Assembly (NCBI GenBank): GCA_001838165.1
Contig: KV835868.1
Location: 108,485-172,484 of the forward strand
Length of the DNA stretch: 64,000 bases
From: Actinomyces sp. HMSC035G02
GTDB taxonomy: Bacteria > Actinomycetota > Actinomycetes > Actinomycetales > Actinomycetaceae
Reading direction: 5' to 3'
Made by a program: the position numbers and the translations under genes. Below, piece by piece: positions 43,774-55,000 of this stretch (its first letter is position 1; each line of letters begins with the position of its first letter). The notes under the pieces are model-generated. The model was not told where the DNA came from, searched no databases, and saw only the letters and a program-made list of their open reading frames with translations.

Positions 43774-44418
43774 ATGGACATCACCGTCGTCGCACGTAAT
43801 GCCGAGATTCACCCGAATTTCCGGGAATACGTGGAGGAGAAGGTTTCGAAGATCACTCAGTTCTACCCCCGCGCTCAGCGCGTCGACGTGGAGCTGACTC
43901 ACGAACGTAACCCCCGCCAGGCCGACACTGCCGAGCGTATCGAGCTGACCGTTTACGGTAAGGGTCCGATCATCCGCGCTGAGGCTCAGTCCGCTGATCG
44001 CTACGCGGCCGTCGACATTGCCGCCGGCAAGCTCTACGAGCGCCTGCGCCGCCTGCGCGATCGCGTGAAGGACCACCGCCGTCGGTACCCCCGCGACCTG
44101 GCCGAAGCCGAAATCCTCGAAGCTCCCGTCGTCGAAGAGACGGTCGCACCCGAACCCGAGGCCCCCAAGCCGCTGCGTAGCGCTGAGGACCTGAAGGTCG
44201 GAGAGGCTCGCGAGGAGCAGTGGGGTGATACCCCGATCATCGTCCGTCAGAAGGTTCACGAGGCCCCGCCGATGAGCGTGGATGAGGCCCTGGATCAGAT
44301 GATGATGGTTGGCCACCCCTTCTTCCTCTTCGTCGACAAGGACACGAACCAGCCGTGCGTCGTCTACCACCGCCACGGGTGGACGTACGGCGTGCTTCGC
44401 TTGAACACGACAATCTGA
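43774..44418 (+). CDS. hpf: Ribosome hibernation-promoting factor, long form
   Basis: A 214-residue long-type HPF that pairs 70S ribosomes into inactive 100S dimers. The N-terminal RaiA domain (residues 1-100) begins MDITVVARNAEIHPNFREYV and has the RVDVELTHERNPRQAD strand. After a charged linker (about 105-155), the C-terminal dimerisation domain appears as IIVRQKVHEAPPMSVDEALDQM with GHPFFLFVDKDTNQPCVVYHRHGWTYG. ATG 43774 follows GGAGGAAACAC; the open frame extending to 43675 is leader. In the conserved order comF-hpf-secA. Confidence 0.96.
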   Translation: MDITVVARNAEIHPNFREYVEEKVSKITQFYPRAQRVDVELTHERNPRQADTAERIELTVYGKGPIIRAEAQSADRYAAVDIAAGKLYERLRRLRDRVKDHRRRYPRDLAEAEILEAPVVEETVAPEPEAPKPLRSAEDLKVGEAREEQWGDTPIIVRQKVHEAPPMSVDEALDQMMMVGHPFFLFVDKDTNQPCVVYHRHGWTYGVLRLNTTI

Positions 44419-44433
44419 CGGTTGAAGGACCGC

Positions 44434-44462
44434 GGCGCCCCGGGCACTATGCCCGGGGCGCC
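44434..44462 (+). terminator. Hairpin after hpf
   Basis: A perfect 12-bp GC stem (ggcgccccgggc with gcccggggcgcc) and 5-base loop, 15 bp after the hpf stop. No T-run follows, so termination may be partial and secA could receive read-through. Confidence 0.55.
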
Positions 44463-44525
44463 CCCGTGTGCGCTGTCAGCGTTAAATACGTCCATAGTTC
44501 GCGCGGGCGTTTCCACTTTGGGCAG

Positions 44526-44541
44526 TTAGTTCGTAAACTAA
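44526..44541. promoter_or_regulatory. Inverted repeat TTAGTT-CGTA-AACTAA upstream of secA
   Basis: Six-base perfect arms around CGTA, 60 bp before the secA GTG. TAAACT (44534-44539), a possible -10, lies within it, though no strong -35 is found. It could be an operator for secA; no regulator is proposed. Confidence 0.35.
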
Positions 44542-44600
44542 TGGGTGGATTTGACTGTCCGCTCTACAAGGGGGCGGGCGATTAACGTCAGGAGCTATTC

Positions 44601-47447
<2,847 letters not shown>

Positions 47448-47460
47448 TCGCTGCACGTCA

Positions 47461-47496
47461 CGGGTGAGGGGGTTCCTGCGGGAGCCCCCTCACCCG
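47461..47496. terminator. Bidirectional terminator between secA and the Rv3235-like gene
   Basis: Perfect 12-bp arms (cgggtgaggggg and its complement, 47461-47472 with 47485-47496) separate the convergent genes ending at 47447 and 47530. No long T-run on either side. Confidence 0.7.
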
Positions 47497-47529
47497 TGTG
47501 CGTATCTGTCGAGACTCGCGGCTGGTCCG

Positions 47530-48021
47530 TCAGGCGAGTTCGAGGGCTGTTGTGATCCAGCGTCCGTGGTACTCCTCGAGGCGCAGAGCGAGAGCGTAGG
47601 TGCGCGACACGGTGGAGACGATGACGGCTGCCTCCGTCGTGCGCTCGTCGAGGGGGCATGTGCGCACGTGGACGGGCCTCGTTCCCCTGGCGCACGGGGA
47701 CATGTGGACGCACATGAGGGCACCGTAGAGGTCGGGAAGGAGCCAGCGGCGTAGCTGGGGTGCCTGACGAACGCCCGTGACGACCTCGACGATGGCGCGT
47801 GCGAGGTTCGCCGCCCACGGTCCGGGATCCGGAAGATTCTCCTGCGGGAGCGTGACGTAGTGGGTCGGTGTCGGCGATGTGGCGGCCCTGTAGACCAACT
47901 CAGGATCCTGGCTCCACCGGAACGGGGCGGGTTGGATCGGGTGGGTGGGGGTGGGCCTCGTGCTGGTCCGTCGTCTGGGGGCCTCGGAGGCGCGAGGCCG
48001 GGGCGCGATTTGGGTGCTCAT
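47530..48021 (-). CDS. Rv3235-like family protein
   Basis: A 163-residue protein with a Pro/Arg-rich N-terminus (about 60 residues) and a compact domain holding PWAANLARAIVEVVTGVRQAPQL and a C-terminal alpha/beta region (ALALRLEEYHGRWITTALELA). Proteins of this kind lie close to secA in mycobacteria (Rv3235 family) and share the RPLRRWL-type segment, here APQLRRWLLPDLYGAL. Function unknown. ATG 48021 overlaps the LysM gene stop, so the two are co-transcribed from the promoter at 48779-48807. Confidence 0.75.
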   Translation of the reverse strand: MSTQIAPRPRASEAPRRRTSTRPTPTHPIQPAPFRWSQDPELVYRAATSPTPTHYVTLPQENLPDPGPWAANLARAIVEVVTGVRQAPQLRRWLLPDLYGALMCVHMSPCARGTRPVHVRTCPLDERTTEAAVIVSTVSRTYALALRLEEYHGRWITTALELA

Positions 48022-48740
48022 GGCAGGTCCTGGGGAATGACGAGGTTCTGTCCTGGGTAGATGAGAGCGGGGTCGTGAACCGACTCGGAGTTGGCCGCGT
48101 GGATTGCCCGCCATGTGGCGTCGATGCGCGCGTCGTCGACATCGGGGCGCAGGGAGGCGGCGATCGACCAGAGCGAATCGCCCGGCGCGACGGTGATTGA
48201 GGTGGGGTGAGCGGGTGCATCTGTGACCGGTGCATCCTGCGCGGGTGCGGGTACCGCGGCCGGAGCTGTCTGTGTTGCCTCCTGGTCGGGGGAAGAGGCT
48301 CCGGGGCTATCCGCCCATGTCAGTGAGACGGTGGGGGAGGAATGCTCCTGAGGCGCCGCCAGGGTAGCGGCGGCGGGTGCTCCGGTGACGAGTGCCGAGC
48401 CGATCAATGCGCTGGCTCCGGCGCGTGCCAGGAGCGACCGCGAGAGACGGGTGCCGCAACGGGAGACGAAGAAACGCGCGGCTGCGCGCGCTGCGGGTGG
48501 AGCAACGCGGAGAAGCGCGAGGTGGGCGCACGCTGAGCATAGGAGGCTCCACCCCAGGAGCGCGAGGGCAGCAATGCCGAGAACCCAGACGACAAGCGTC
48601 TCGGGACGGTCCGCGTTCAGCGGCGGTGCGAGGTGGGAGAGATAGAGTACATCGAGGAGGGCGAGCGGGGTACCGACGAGCCACAGGAACGCATCGGTGA
48701 GGTGTGATTGGCCGGCGGCGGCCAGTGAATCATCAGTCAT
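48018..48740 (-). CDS. LysM domain membrane protein
   Basis: A 240-residue protein with two N-terminal membrane segments (about residues 17-38 and 48-73), a third hydrophobic stretch near 108-128, a Pro/Ala/Gln-rich linker and a C-terminal LysM domain (about residues 180-238: ITVAPGDSLWSIAASL, then PGQNLVIPQ). LysM domains bind N-acetylglucosamine-containing glycans such as peptidoglycan. It lies next to secA in the same place as in other actinobacteria. No catalytic domain is present. First gene of a two-gene operon with a strong promoter. Confidence 0.83.
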   Translation of the reverse strand: MTDDSLAAAGQSHLTDAFLWLVGTPLALLDVLYLSHLAPPLNADRPETLVVWVLGIAALALLGWSLLCSACAHLALLRVAPPAARAAARFFVSRCGTRLSRSLLARAGASALIGSALVTGAPAAATLAAPQEHSSPTVSLTWADSPGASSPDQEATQTAPAAVPAPAQDAPVTDAPAHPTSITVAPGDSLWSIAASLRPDVDDARIDATWRAIHAANSESVHDPALIYPGQNLVIPQDLP

Positions 48741-48778
48741 GGTGAACTCTTCATTGAGTGGACGGATTCGATGCGTTA

Positions 48779-48807
48779 ACTATCCGCTTCATTATGGATA
48801 GTGTCAA
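48779..48807 (-). promoter_or_regulatory. Promoter of the LysM operon with an internal inverted repeat
   Basis: On the minus strand a consensus TTGACA (48807-48802) and GATAGT (48784-48779) are 17 bp apart. The perfect inverted repeat ACTATCC-N10-GGATAGT (48779-48785 and 48796-48802) fills the spacer and the -10, which is where a repressor would block RNA polymerase. Candidate operator; no regulator assigned. Confidence 0.68.
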
Positions 48808-48869
48808 TACCTGTCAGTTTATGTTATCAAAATGTGATGCGCGGCGCATATGTGTGGCATCGTAGGGGC

Positions 48870-49436
48870 ATGGATATGTCAGCGTTCATTGCCGAGCTGG
48901 AGGCGCGCTTCGATGATGAGCGTGGTCGCGATCTCGATGCGCTCATCGACGAGCTCACCGATGCTGAGCGTGCCTCGGTCACCCTGTCTGCCCGCCTGGC
49001 CGGTGCAGATGGAGACATCACGCTGGCGCTGCGAGGGGGTTTGACCGTCACCGGCTCGGTGCTCGATTCGACCCGCTCGTGGGTGCTCCTGCGCGGGAGC
49101 CTCGACGACAGCCTGATCATGCTCTCCGCAATCGTCGCGGCCTGGCCCCTCGGGCGTAGCGTTGCACGAGAGTCCTCCGTACGAGGAGGCGTCGGTGTTG
49201 GCCATGTGCTGCGCGAGCTAGGTGCGCGCGGCGTTGGAGTCGTCATCGAATCCGATGGGGGTGACCATCGGGGGATCATCGATGCGGTCTACGCGGACCA
49301 CGTCGATGTCGCCCTGGATGGAGAGGCCTTCACCTATGACGGCCGAGATGAAGCAGGCGGCATGACCGTGTCGCTGGCGCTCGCGGGGCTTCGTCGACTC
49401 CGCGTGATCGGCCAGCGATGGTCGGCCGACTACTGA
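48870..49436 (+). CDS. Conserved actinobacterial protein of unknown function
   Basis: A 188-residue soluble protein that I do not recognise by name. It begins with an acidic helical segment (AFIAELEARFDDERGRDLDALIDELTDAERASV), then a beta-rich domain with GSVLDSTRSWVLLRG, suggesting small barrel-like strands, and ends DVALDGEAFTY and LRVIGQRWSADY. No signal peptide or membrane segment. ATG 48870 is used; ATG 48876, with GGGG at a better distance, is also possible. It overlaps the convergent excisionase-like gene by 7 bp. Position between the LysM operon and a DNA-binding gene gives no functional clue. Confidence 0.65.
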   Translation: MDMSAFIAELEARFDDERGRDLDALIDELTDAERASVTLSARLAGADGDITLALRGGLTVTGSVLDSTRSWVLLRGSLDDSLIMLSAIVAAWPLGRSVARESSVRGGVGVGHVLRELGARGVGVVIESDGGDHRGIIDAVYADHVDVALDGEAFTYDGRDEAGGMTVSLALAGLRRLRVIGQRWSADY

Positions 49437-49642
49437 GGGTTTTCCGCCTTCTGACGCTCGCGCGTCGCGGCGTATTGATCCTGGATGAACTGCTCCAGGA
49501 CGGACTCTTCGATCCGCCAGACGTGCTTGCCGCCCACCTGAATGGCAGGAAGCTCGCCGGAGGAAACGAGGGCGCGGGTGGCTGACATCGTGAGATTCAG
49601 GGTCTCGGCGACGTCAGCGAGAGTGAGGAATCGTGTTGCCAT
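49430..49642 (-). CDS. Small excisionase/BldC-like helix-turn-helix protein
   Basis: A 70-residue MerR-type winged helix protein. The helix-turn-helix is FLTLADVAETLNLTMSATRA and the wing IQVGGKHVWRIEE, followed by a C-terminal helix (VLEQFIQDQYAATRERQ). This is the layout of BldC and excisionase-like regulators in actinobacteria; BldC itself binds DNA head-to-tail on direct repeats. ATG 49642 lies inside a perfect 16-bp palindrome (49634-49649), so it may regulate itself. No integrase is nearby, so a phage role is unlikely. Confidence 0.82.
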   Translation of the reverse strand: MATRFLTLADVAETLNLTMSATRALVSSGELPAIQVGGKHVWRIEESVLEQFIQDQYAATRERQKAENPQ

Positions 49643-49649
49643 GGCAACA
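49634..49649. promoter_or_regulatory. Perfect 16-bp palindrome over the start codon of the HTH gene
   Basis: TGTTGCCATGGCAACA is self-complementary over all 16 bases and includes the ATG at 49642. Its position would let a bound protein block initiation, or its RNA fold at the start codon. Confidence 0.5.
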
Positions 49650-49787
49650 TGCTATCAGTTGGGGTTGCTTCGTTTGATTGGTTTGAGTCGGCAATTTTTT
49701 ACGCGTCATTTCACCGATCGGATCGGTTGGTTCTAATGAATAGTCGGCAACCTACCGCTTTTGCGGCCGAACGTGCATCATAGAAGA

Positions 49788-50423
49788 GTGAAACGCGTCT
49801 CAGCTTCAGTGTCGATCCCGACGCGCGCCCCCGGCAAGATGGACCGTCGATTCATTATCGGCCTGGTCCTCATCATCGCGTCCGTGATCGCCTTCAGTGT
49901 CCTCAGCGGCCTCCTGCGGGGAGGAAGCCGCGTCTACACCGCGACGACGACCATTGCCCCGGGTGACGCCCTCACCGCCGACAACGTCCGCGAGGTCGCC
50001 CTACCCGTCGACACCGCCGTCTACGCGCCCACGTCCGAGGCCCCGATGGGCTCTATCGCGACCCGCCAGATCACCCCGGGCCAGATTGTCATGCGCACGG
50101 ACCTGTCGCACGGAGAAAGCGGAGCAGCTCAGGGTGACATGCTGCGTGTGGCCGTCACCGTCAGCGCTGGGCTACCCGACGGCGTTGCTGATGGAACGCG
50201 GATCCGGCTGTGGACGATCCCCGCGCGCACGCAGGGCCAGGCGGGAAATCAGGCTCGCGAGATCGAGGGGACCTTCACCTTCGTACGCCGAATCGAGGCC
50301 TCGTCGCAGTCCCATCGTGGCCAGCGGATCGAGATCCTCGCGAACGCCCAGTCCATGCCCGTCCTCCTCGCCGCGCAGTCCTCGACCGACGAGTTAGCCG
50401 CCGTCCCTGTGGGGGCACCGTGA
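49788..50423 (+). CDS. SAF domain protein (CpaB/RcpC-like)
   Basis: A 211-residue protein with one N-terminal membrane segment (residues about 18-38, FIIGLVLIIASVIAFSVLSG) and an extracytoplasmic SAF domain (about residues 45-115: TIAPGDALTADNVREVALPV, then RQITPGQIVMRTDL). SAF domains of this arrangement occur in CpaB/RcpC proteins of Flp/Tad pili. GTG 49788 gives the membrane segment close to the N-terminus. It overlaps the CpaE-like gene by GTGA. No pilin, secretin, CpaF or TadB/C gene is in the window, so a full pilus system cannot be claimed. Confidence 0.78.
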   Translation: MKRVSASVSIPTRAPGKMDRRFIIGLVLIIASVIAFSVLSGLLRGGSRVYTATTTIAPGDALTADNVREVALPVDTAVYAPTSEAPMGSIATRQITPGQIVMRTDLSHGESGAAQGDMLRVAVTVSAGLPDGVADGTRIRLWTIPARTQGQAGNQAREIEGTFTFVRRIEASSQSHRGQRIEILANAQSMPVLLAAQSSTDELAAVPVGAP

Positions 50424-51607
50424 GCTCCGTCCACGGGGTCGTCATCCTCGCCGATCAGCGCTACGAGGCGCCCCTCATTCAGGCGATTCAGGGCCGATCT
50501 GACGTCCTCGCCATCGTCCGGCGCTGCGCCGACCTGGCCGAGGTCGTCGCCGCGGCCCGCGCCGGCCTCGCCGACCTCGCGGTCATCGACGGATCCGACC
50601 CCGACCTGACGATCGAGACCGTCGAATCGCTGCGCGGGTGCGGAATGGTCGTCGTCGCCCTCGCGCCGCATCACGAGCGCTCCCGCCTCATCGCCCTGGG
50701 GGTTGCCTCGGTCGCTGCGCCCGGCAGCCCAGACCAGGTCGTCAACTCTCTCATCGCGGCGACGCGCTCGCGCCGCTCGACCCCGGCCACGGCCTCGTCC
50801 GCACCCCCGCCGCCCCCGCCTCCCTCCGCTCCGGGCAGCGTTCTGGCAGTGTGGGGGACTTCCGGCGCGCCCGGGCGCACGACCCTCGCCGTCGGCATCG
50901 CGACCGCGCTGTCCGCCCACGCCTCTACCCTCCTCGTCGATGCGGACACAGCCAACCCGACGATCGCGCACCTGCTGGGATTTCCCGTCCACGCGTCGGG
51001 TCTGTCCACCCTCGCGCGGACGGCCTCGCGCGGCCCTATCACGCCAGCGGACACGCTCGGGGCATCGGTCATGCGCTCCAAGAACCTCCACGTCATCACG
51101 GGCCTCGTGACGCCCCACCGCTGGCGCGAAGTAAGCAAACCCGGCATCGAATCCATTGTCGGGGCCCTGCGCCTGAGCGCCCGCTACTCGGTCATCGATG
51201 TTGCGTCGACCTGCCTGGAAAAGGCCTCGCGCGGGGCCAGCCGTGACGATGCTGCCCTCGGTGTGCTTGACCGCGCCGATCGACTCGTCATCGTCGCGCG
51301 CGGCGACATCGTCGGCATCAACCGGCTCTCCTTCCTGGCGCGGTGGTGGCGCGAGCAAGAGCGTGACATCCCGGTGGAGGTGATCGTCAACCGCGTGAGC
51401 ACCGCGGCAATCGGCCCGCACCCGGTGCCCTCCCTGCAGGCGGCGATCGGCGCCTTCATGCCCGACTGCATCTTCCACGTCGTCCCCGAGGACGAAGGCG
51501 TTGGGCGTGCATCCCTGCGAGGCAAGGCTCTGGGAGAAAACGGCGCGCGTTGCGACGCTTCCGACGCGTTGCAGGCGATTGTCGAGCAGTGGGTGCCTAC
51601 ACTGTGA
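50420..51607 (+). CDS. CpaE-like ParA/MinD-superfamily ATPase with unusual Walker A
   Basis: A 395-residue two-domain protein. The N-terminus (residues 1-115) is receiver-like without an obvious phospho-acceptor set (VVILADQRYEAPLIQAI, ADLAVIDGSDPDLTIETV). A Ser/Pro-rich linker (PPPPPPPS) leads to a ParA/MinD-type domain. Its P-loop near residues 145-155 reads GTSGAPGRTT, so the usual Lys of GK(S/T) is Arg. LLVDADTANPTIAHLLG and YSVIDVAS are the other nucleotide-site strands. CpaE proteins position Flp-pilus machinery. Coupled to the SAF gene upstream and followed 2 bp later by a DUF6912 gene. Confidence 0.76.
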   Translation: MSSVHGVVILADQRYEAPLIQAIQGRSDVLAIVRRCADLAEVVAAARAGLADLAVIDGSDPDLTIETVESLRGCGMVVVALAPHHERSRLIALGVASVAAPGSPDQVVNSLIAATRSRRSTPATASSAPPPPPPPSAPGSVLAVWGTSGAPGRTTLAVGIATALSAHASTLLVDADTANPTIAHLLGFPVHASGLSTLARTASRGPITPADTLGASVMRSKNLHVITGLVTPHRWREVSKPGIESIVGALRLSARYSVIDVASTCLEKASRGASRDDAALGVLDRADRLVIVARGDIVGINRLSFLARWWREQERDIPVEVIVNRVSTAAIGPHPVPSLQAAIGAFMPDCIFHVVPEDEGVGRASLRGKALGENGARCDASDALQAIVEQWVPTL

Positions 51608-51609
51608 CC

Positions 51610-52080
51610 ATGCGCGTCTACGTTCCCGCCGTCCTATCCGACCTGTCCGTCCCGCTGCCGCCCGTGCGCAGCGGCGTCCTGTGTGTGCCCGAGACCGGCA
51701 TGAGCGGCGAGGACGTCGAGGTCCTCGAGGACGACGCCATCACCGAGGCGGCGCTGTCCTCACTCGAACTGGCGCGCGAGACGGAGGGCTCGGATGCCGC
51801 TCGCGTCGTCCTGGCCGTCGACACTCCCACCTCGACGACGCTGACCCCCGGCGATCAGATCGAGCCCCACATCTTCGAGGCCGCGGCCTTCGAATACACC
51901 TGGTCGGACGTGGCCGCGATCCTCGTGGACCTGCCCGACGCGTCGCCCGCCGTGCAGGCTGTGCTGAGCGCCGACACGCAGGAGAGCGCCGACGAGGCCG
52001 TCGCCGCCCTGTGGGAGTCCTCCCTGGCCTGGTTCGACCGTTCCGAGCGCCCCGACGTCCTGGCCCTGCACAAGGGCTGA
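51610..52080 (+). CDS. DUF6912 family protein
   Basis: A 156-residue soluble actinobacterial protein. It starts MRVYVPAVLSDL, the family hallmark, followed by an acidic alpha/beta region with ITEAALSSLELARE, VVLAVDTP and AVLSADTQESADEAVAALWESSLAWFDRSE. No catalytic motif is seen and the function is unknown. ATG 51610 lies 2 bp after the CpaE-like stop, suggesting co-transcription. It is convergent with sbcC, 3 bp away. Confidence 0.78.
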   Translation: MRVYVPAVLSDLSVPLPPVRSGVLCVPETGMSGEDVEVLEDDAITEAALSSLELARETEGSDAARVVLAVDTPTSTTLTPGDQIEPHIFEAAAFEYTWSDVAAILVDLPDASPAVQAVLSADTQESADEAVAALWESSLAWFDRSERPDVLALHKG

Positions 52081-52083
52081 CCC

Positions 52084-55000
52084 CTACGCGCGCACGCTGA
52101 GGGTCGATCCGCCTTCCGGCAGGGGCCGCACCTGGATCTGGTCCGCGATCTGGGTCGCCATCTCCTCGACGTGCGAGATGACGCCGACCGTGCGTCCCGC
52201 GCAGCGCAGCGCCTGGAGCTGCGCCATCACCAGGCTCAGCGTGTGCGAATCCAGCGACCCGAATCCCTCGTCGATGAACATCGTGCGCAGCTCGACGCCC
52301 CCGGCTTCGGCTGAGACGACGTCCGCGAGGCCGAGTGCCAGCGCGAGGGACGTGTAGAACGTTTCCCCGCCCGACAGCGTGCGCGGGCTGCGCAGCGCGT
52401 CCGTGTCGTGATCGATGATCGCCAGGCCCAGGCCGGATTTGCGCGAGGCGGTGCCGTCGTCGGGGACGGACACGAGCTCGTAGCGTCCCGACGAGATTGC
52501 CGCCAGGCGCGGGTTCGCGGCAGCCAACACCTCCTCCAGGCGCGAGATGAGTACCCACGCCGACAGGGGAGTGGAGGCCAGGTTCTCGGGACCGGATGCG
52601 GCGGCGATGTCAGCCAGGCGGCGGATGGGGCCGGCCTGCTCCCGGGCGTGGGCGAGCGCCTCCAACGCCCGCTTGAGGGAGGCGCGGGCGGCGTCCAGTT
52701 GGGCGCAGTGCTGCTCGAGGATGCCCGAGGCCCGGGCGCTCGCAGCGGCCTCCTCCTCGGCCTTACGGGTGGCCTCGGTGAGGGACTCGAGATTCGGCGC
52801 GGGAGTCGATGCCGCGCGGGTGAGGCGCTGCGAAGCAAGCGCTTCGCGCGCCGCGAAGAGTGCCTTCTCGTGCTCGGCCACGCGCGCCTCGAGCGCCTCG
52901 ACCTGGGGGAGCGGAAGCAGGAGGGAACGCCACGAGTCCGCCTGAAGGCCCTGCTCCGTCAGCGCATCCGCGAGGGAGTGGCGCGCTTGCGCGTGCGCGG
53001 CGCGGGCGTTATCCCAATCGGTGCATGCCCCGGCCAGCGCCGCCGCCCGGTGCGCGCGTTCATCCAGATGTGCCGCGCGCTCATCGAGGGAGACGAAGTC
53101 GGCGCGCTCAACCTCCACGCGAGCCACGGCCGCAGCCAGAGCGGATTCGCGCTCCTCGAGGGTGGACGCGAGGGAGGCGGCGGCCTCGCGGGCGCTCGCG
53201 AGGGAATCGTTAAGGCCATCGAGGCGCATGCGCTCCTGCGCGAGGGCCGCCTCGATCTCGGCGATCTGGGGGCTCAGAGCCTCGAGCTTCGCCACAAGCT
53301 CGGCGGCCCGATCCCGCTCGGTCTCGAGAGTCGGAGTGGGGGCGCCGGCCACCTCGTTGAGATGGGCGATACGGCGTACGAGGTCCTGGTGGCGCGCCTG
53401 CGCATCCCGCAGCGCGGACTCCGCGCGGTCTCGCGCCTGGTCCAGCTCAGCGACCTGCTCGCGCGTGATCTCCCCGTCCACGGCAGGTGCTGGGGTGGGG
53501 TGCTCAGTGGAGCCGCACACCGGGCAGGGCGTGTCCTCTTCGAGCTCGCGTGCGAGGGCCGAGGCGCTCTGTGCGATCCACAGGTCATGGCCATCGGCGG
53601 CTGCGGCGTTCGCGAGCTTGGCGGCGACCGTGGCCTCGCGCAGCTCGTCCGACGCTCCGAGGAGAGCCGACCGCAACAGGTCCGCCTGCATCGAGGCATC
53701 CAGTCGCTCGTTGATGGCGCGCAACGCAGACGCGGCCTCGGGTAGGGTGTCGGCGTCCGCGCGCATGAGGCGCAGTGCCTCGCTGGTCTGCTCGATGCGC
53801 AGGGGCAACGCCTCGCGCTCGGCCTCGATCGACGCGATGCGCGCCGTTTCCTGCTCGCGTCGGAAGCGCAGCGACTCGATCTGGGCGCGCGCCTCGGGCA
53901 GCGAGTGCTCGACGGCCAGGGCCTCTTCGAGAGATCCGCGCGTGCGCGTTGCTTCATCGCGCAGGTTCTGCGCCCGCTCGCGCAGAGCGGCCACGGCCTC
54001 GGGCGTCAAGGATGCAGGATCGATGGAATCTGCGTCTGAGAGGGCGGGGGACAGAGCCGCAACCTGGTCTCCTGCGGCCTCCAGCCGAGCGAGTGCCGAG
54101 GCCTCGGCTGCGTCGAGGGGCACCACGGCCAGAGCCCGGCGGGCCTGCCCCGCGAGCTCCCGGTCGGATGCGATTGCCTCCTCCGATGCGGCAAGCTCGG
54201 CGAGTTTTGCGCTGACGCGTGCATGCTCGGCCTGGGCCTCAGCCAGGGCACGCCCCTCGGACAGGGCGCGTGAAGCCTCCCGCGCGCTTGCTGTGGCTGC
54301 CTCGGCGACGCGAAGAGTCTGCATGTGCGCCTCCCGCGCGCGCTCGCACGCGTCGTCGGCCCAGCGCGTGACGGCGCTGGGGTCCTCTGCGCCCGCGTCC
54401 AGCTGAGCGGCTTCCTCGGCCTCGGCTGCGCGCTCTTCCGCTCCGGGTGCGTCCGTGTGCACGTCCTCGCTCAGGGCGTCATCCAGCGACCGCGCGCGCT
54501 CGAAAGCACCGACCGCAGCGATGCGCCGCTCCTCGATGCCGCGCTTTGACGACGCGGCCGCATCGACGAGGGCCTTCGTGAAGTCCACGTAGATCTGCGT
54601 GTCAAAAATGTCGCGCAGGATCTGCTCGCGAGCATCCGACGTGGCGTTGAGGAACTGAGAGAACTTGCCCTGCGGGAGCACGATCGTCTGCAGGAACTGG
54701 TCCTTATCCAAGCCCACGATTGCCGGAATCTCGTAGCCTACGTCTCGCGGACCCGACGCGATCGGCTCGACCGTGCGCCACCCGTCCGGAGCGTCCGGGT
54801 CCTCCACGACGCGAGTGAGCGTCGACTTTGAATTGCGCTGCGACTTCTTGCCCGCCGGCGTGTACGCGGGGGTGCGTGTCACGCGGTAGATGCCCGTCGC
54901 CACCTCGAACACCAGGTCCGCCTCCGATGGATCCGAGTCCGAGATGTGGTTGGAACGCAGGCGGTCCTTCGACGCATCCTTCGTGCGCGCCACGTCTCCG

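Noticed and set aside
49430..49642. Phage or integrative-element excisionase
   Set aside because: No integrase, attachment repeat or phage gene lies nearby, and BldC-like housekeeping regulators have the same fold.
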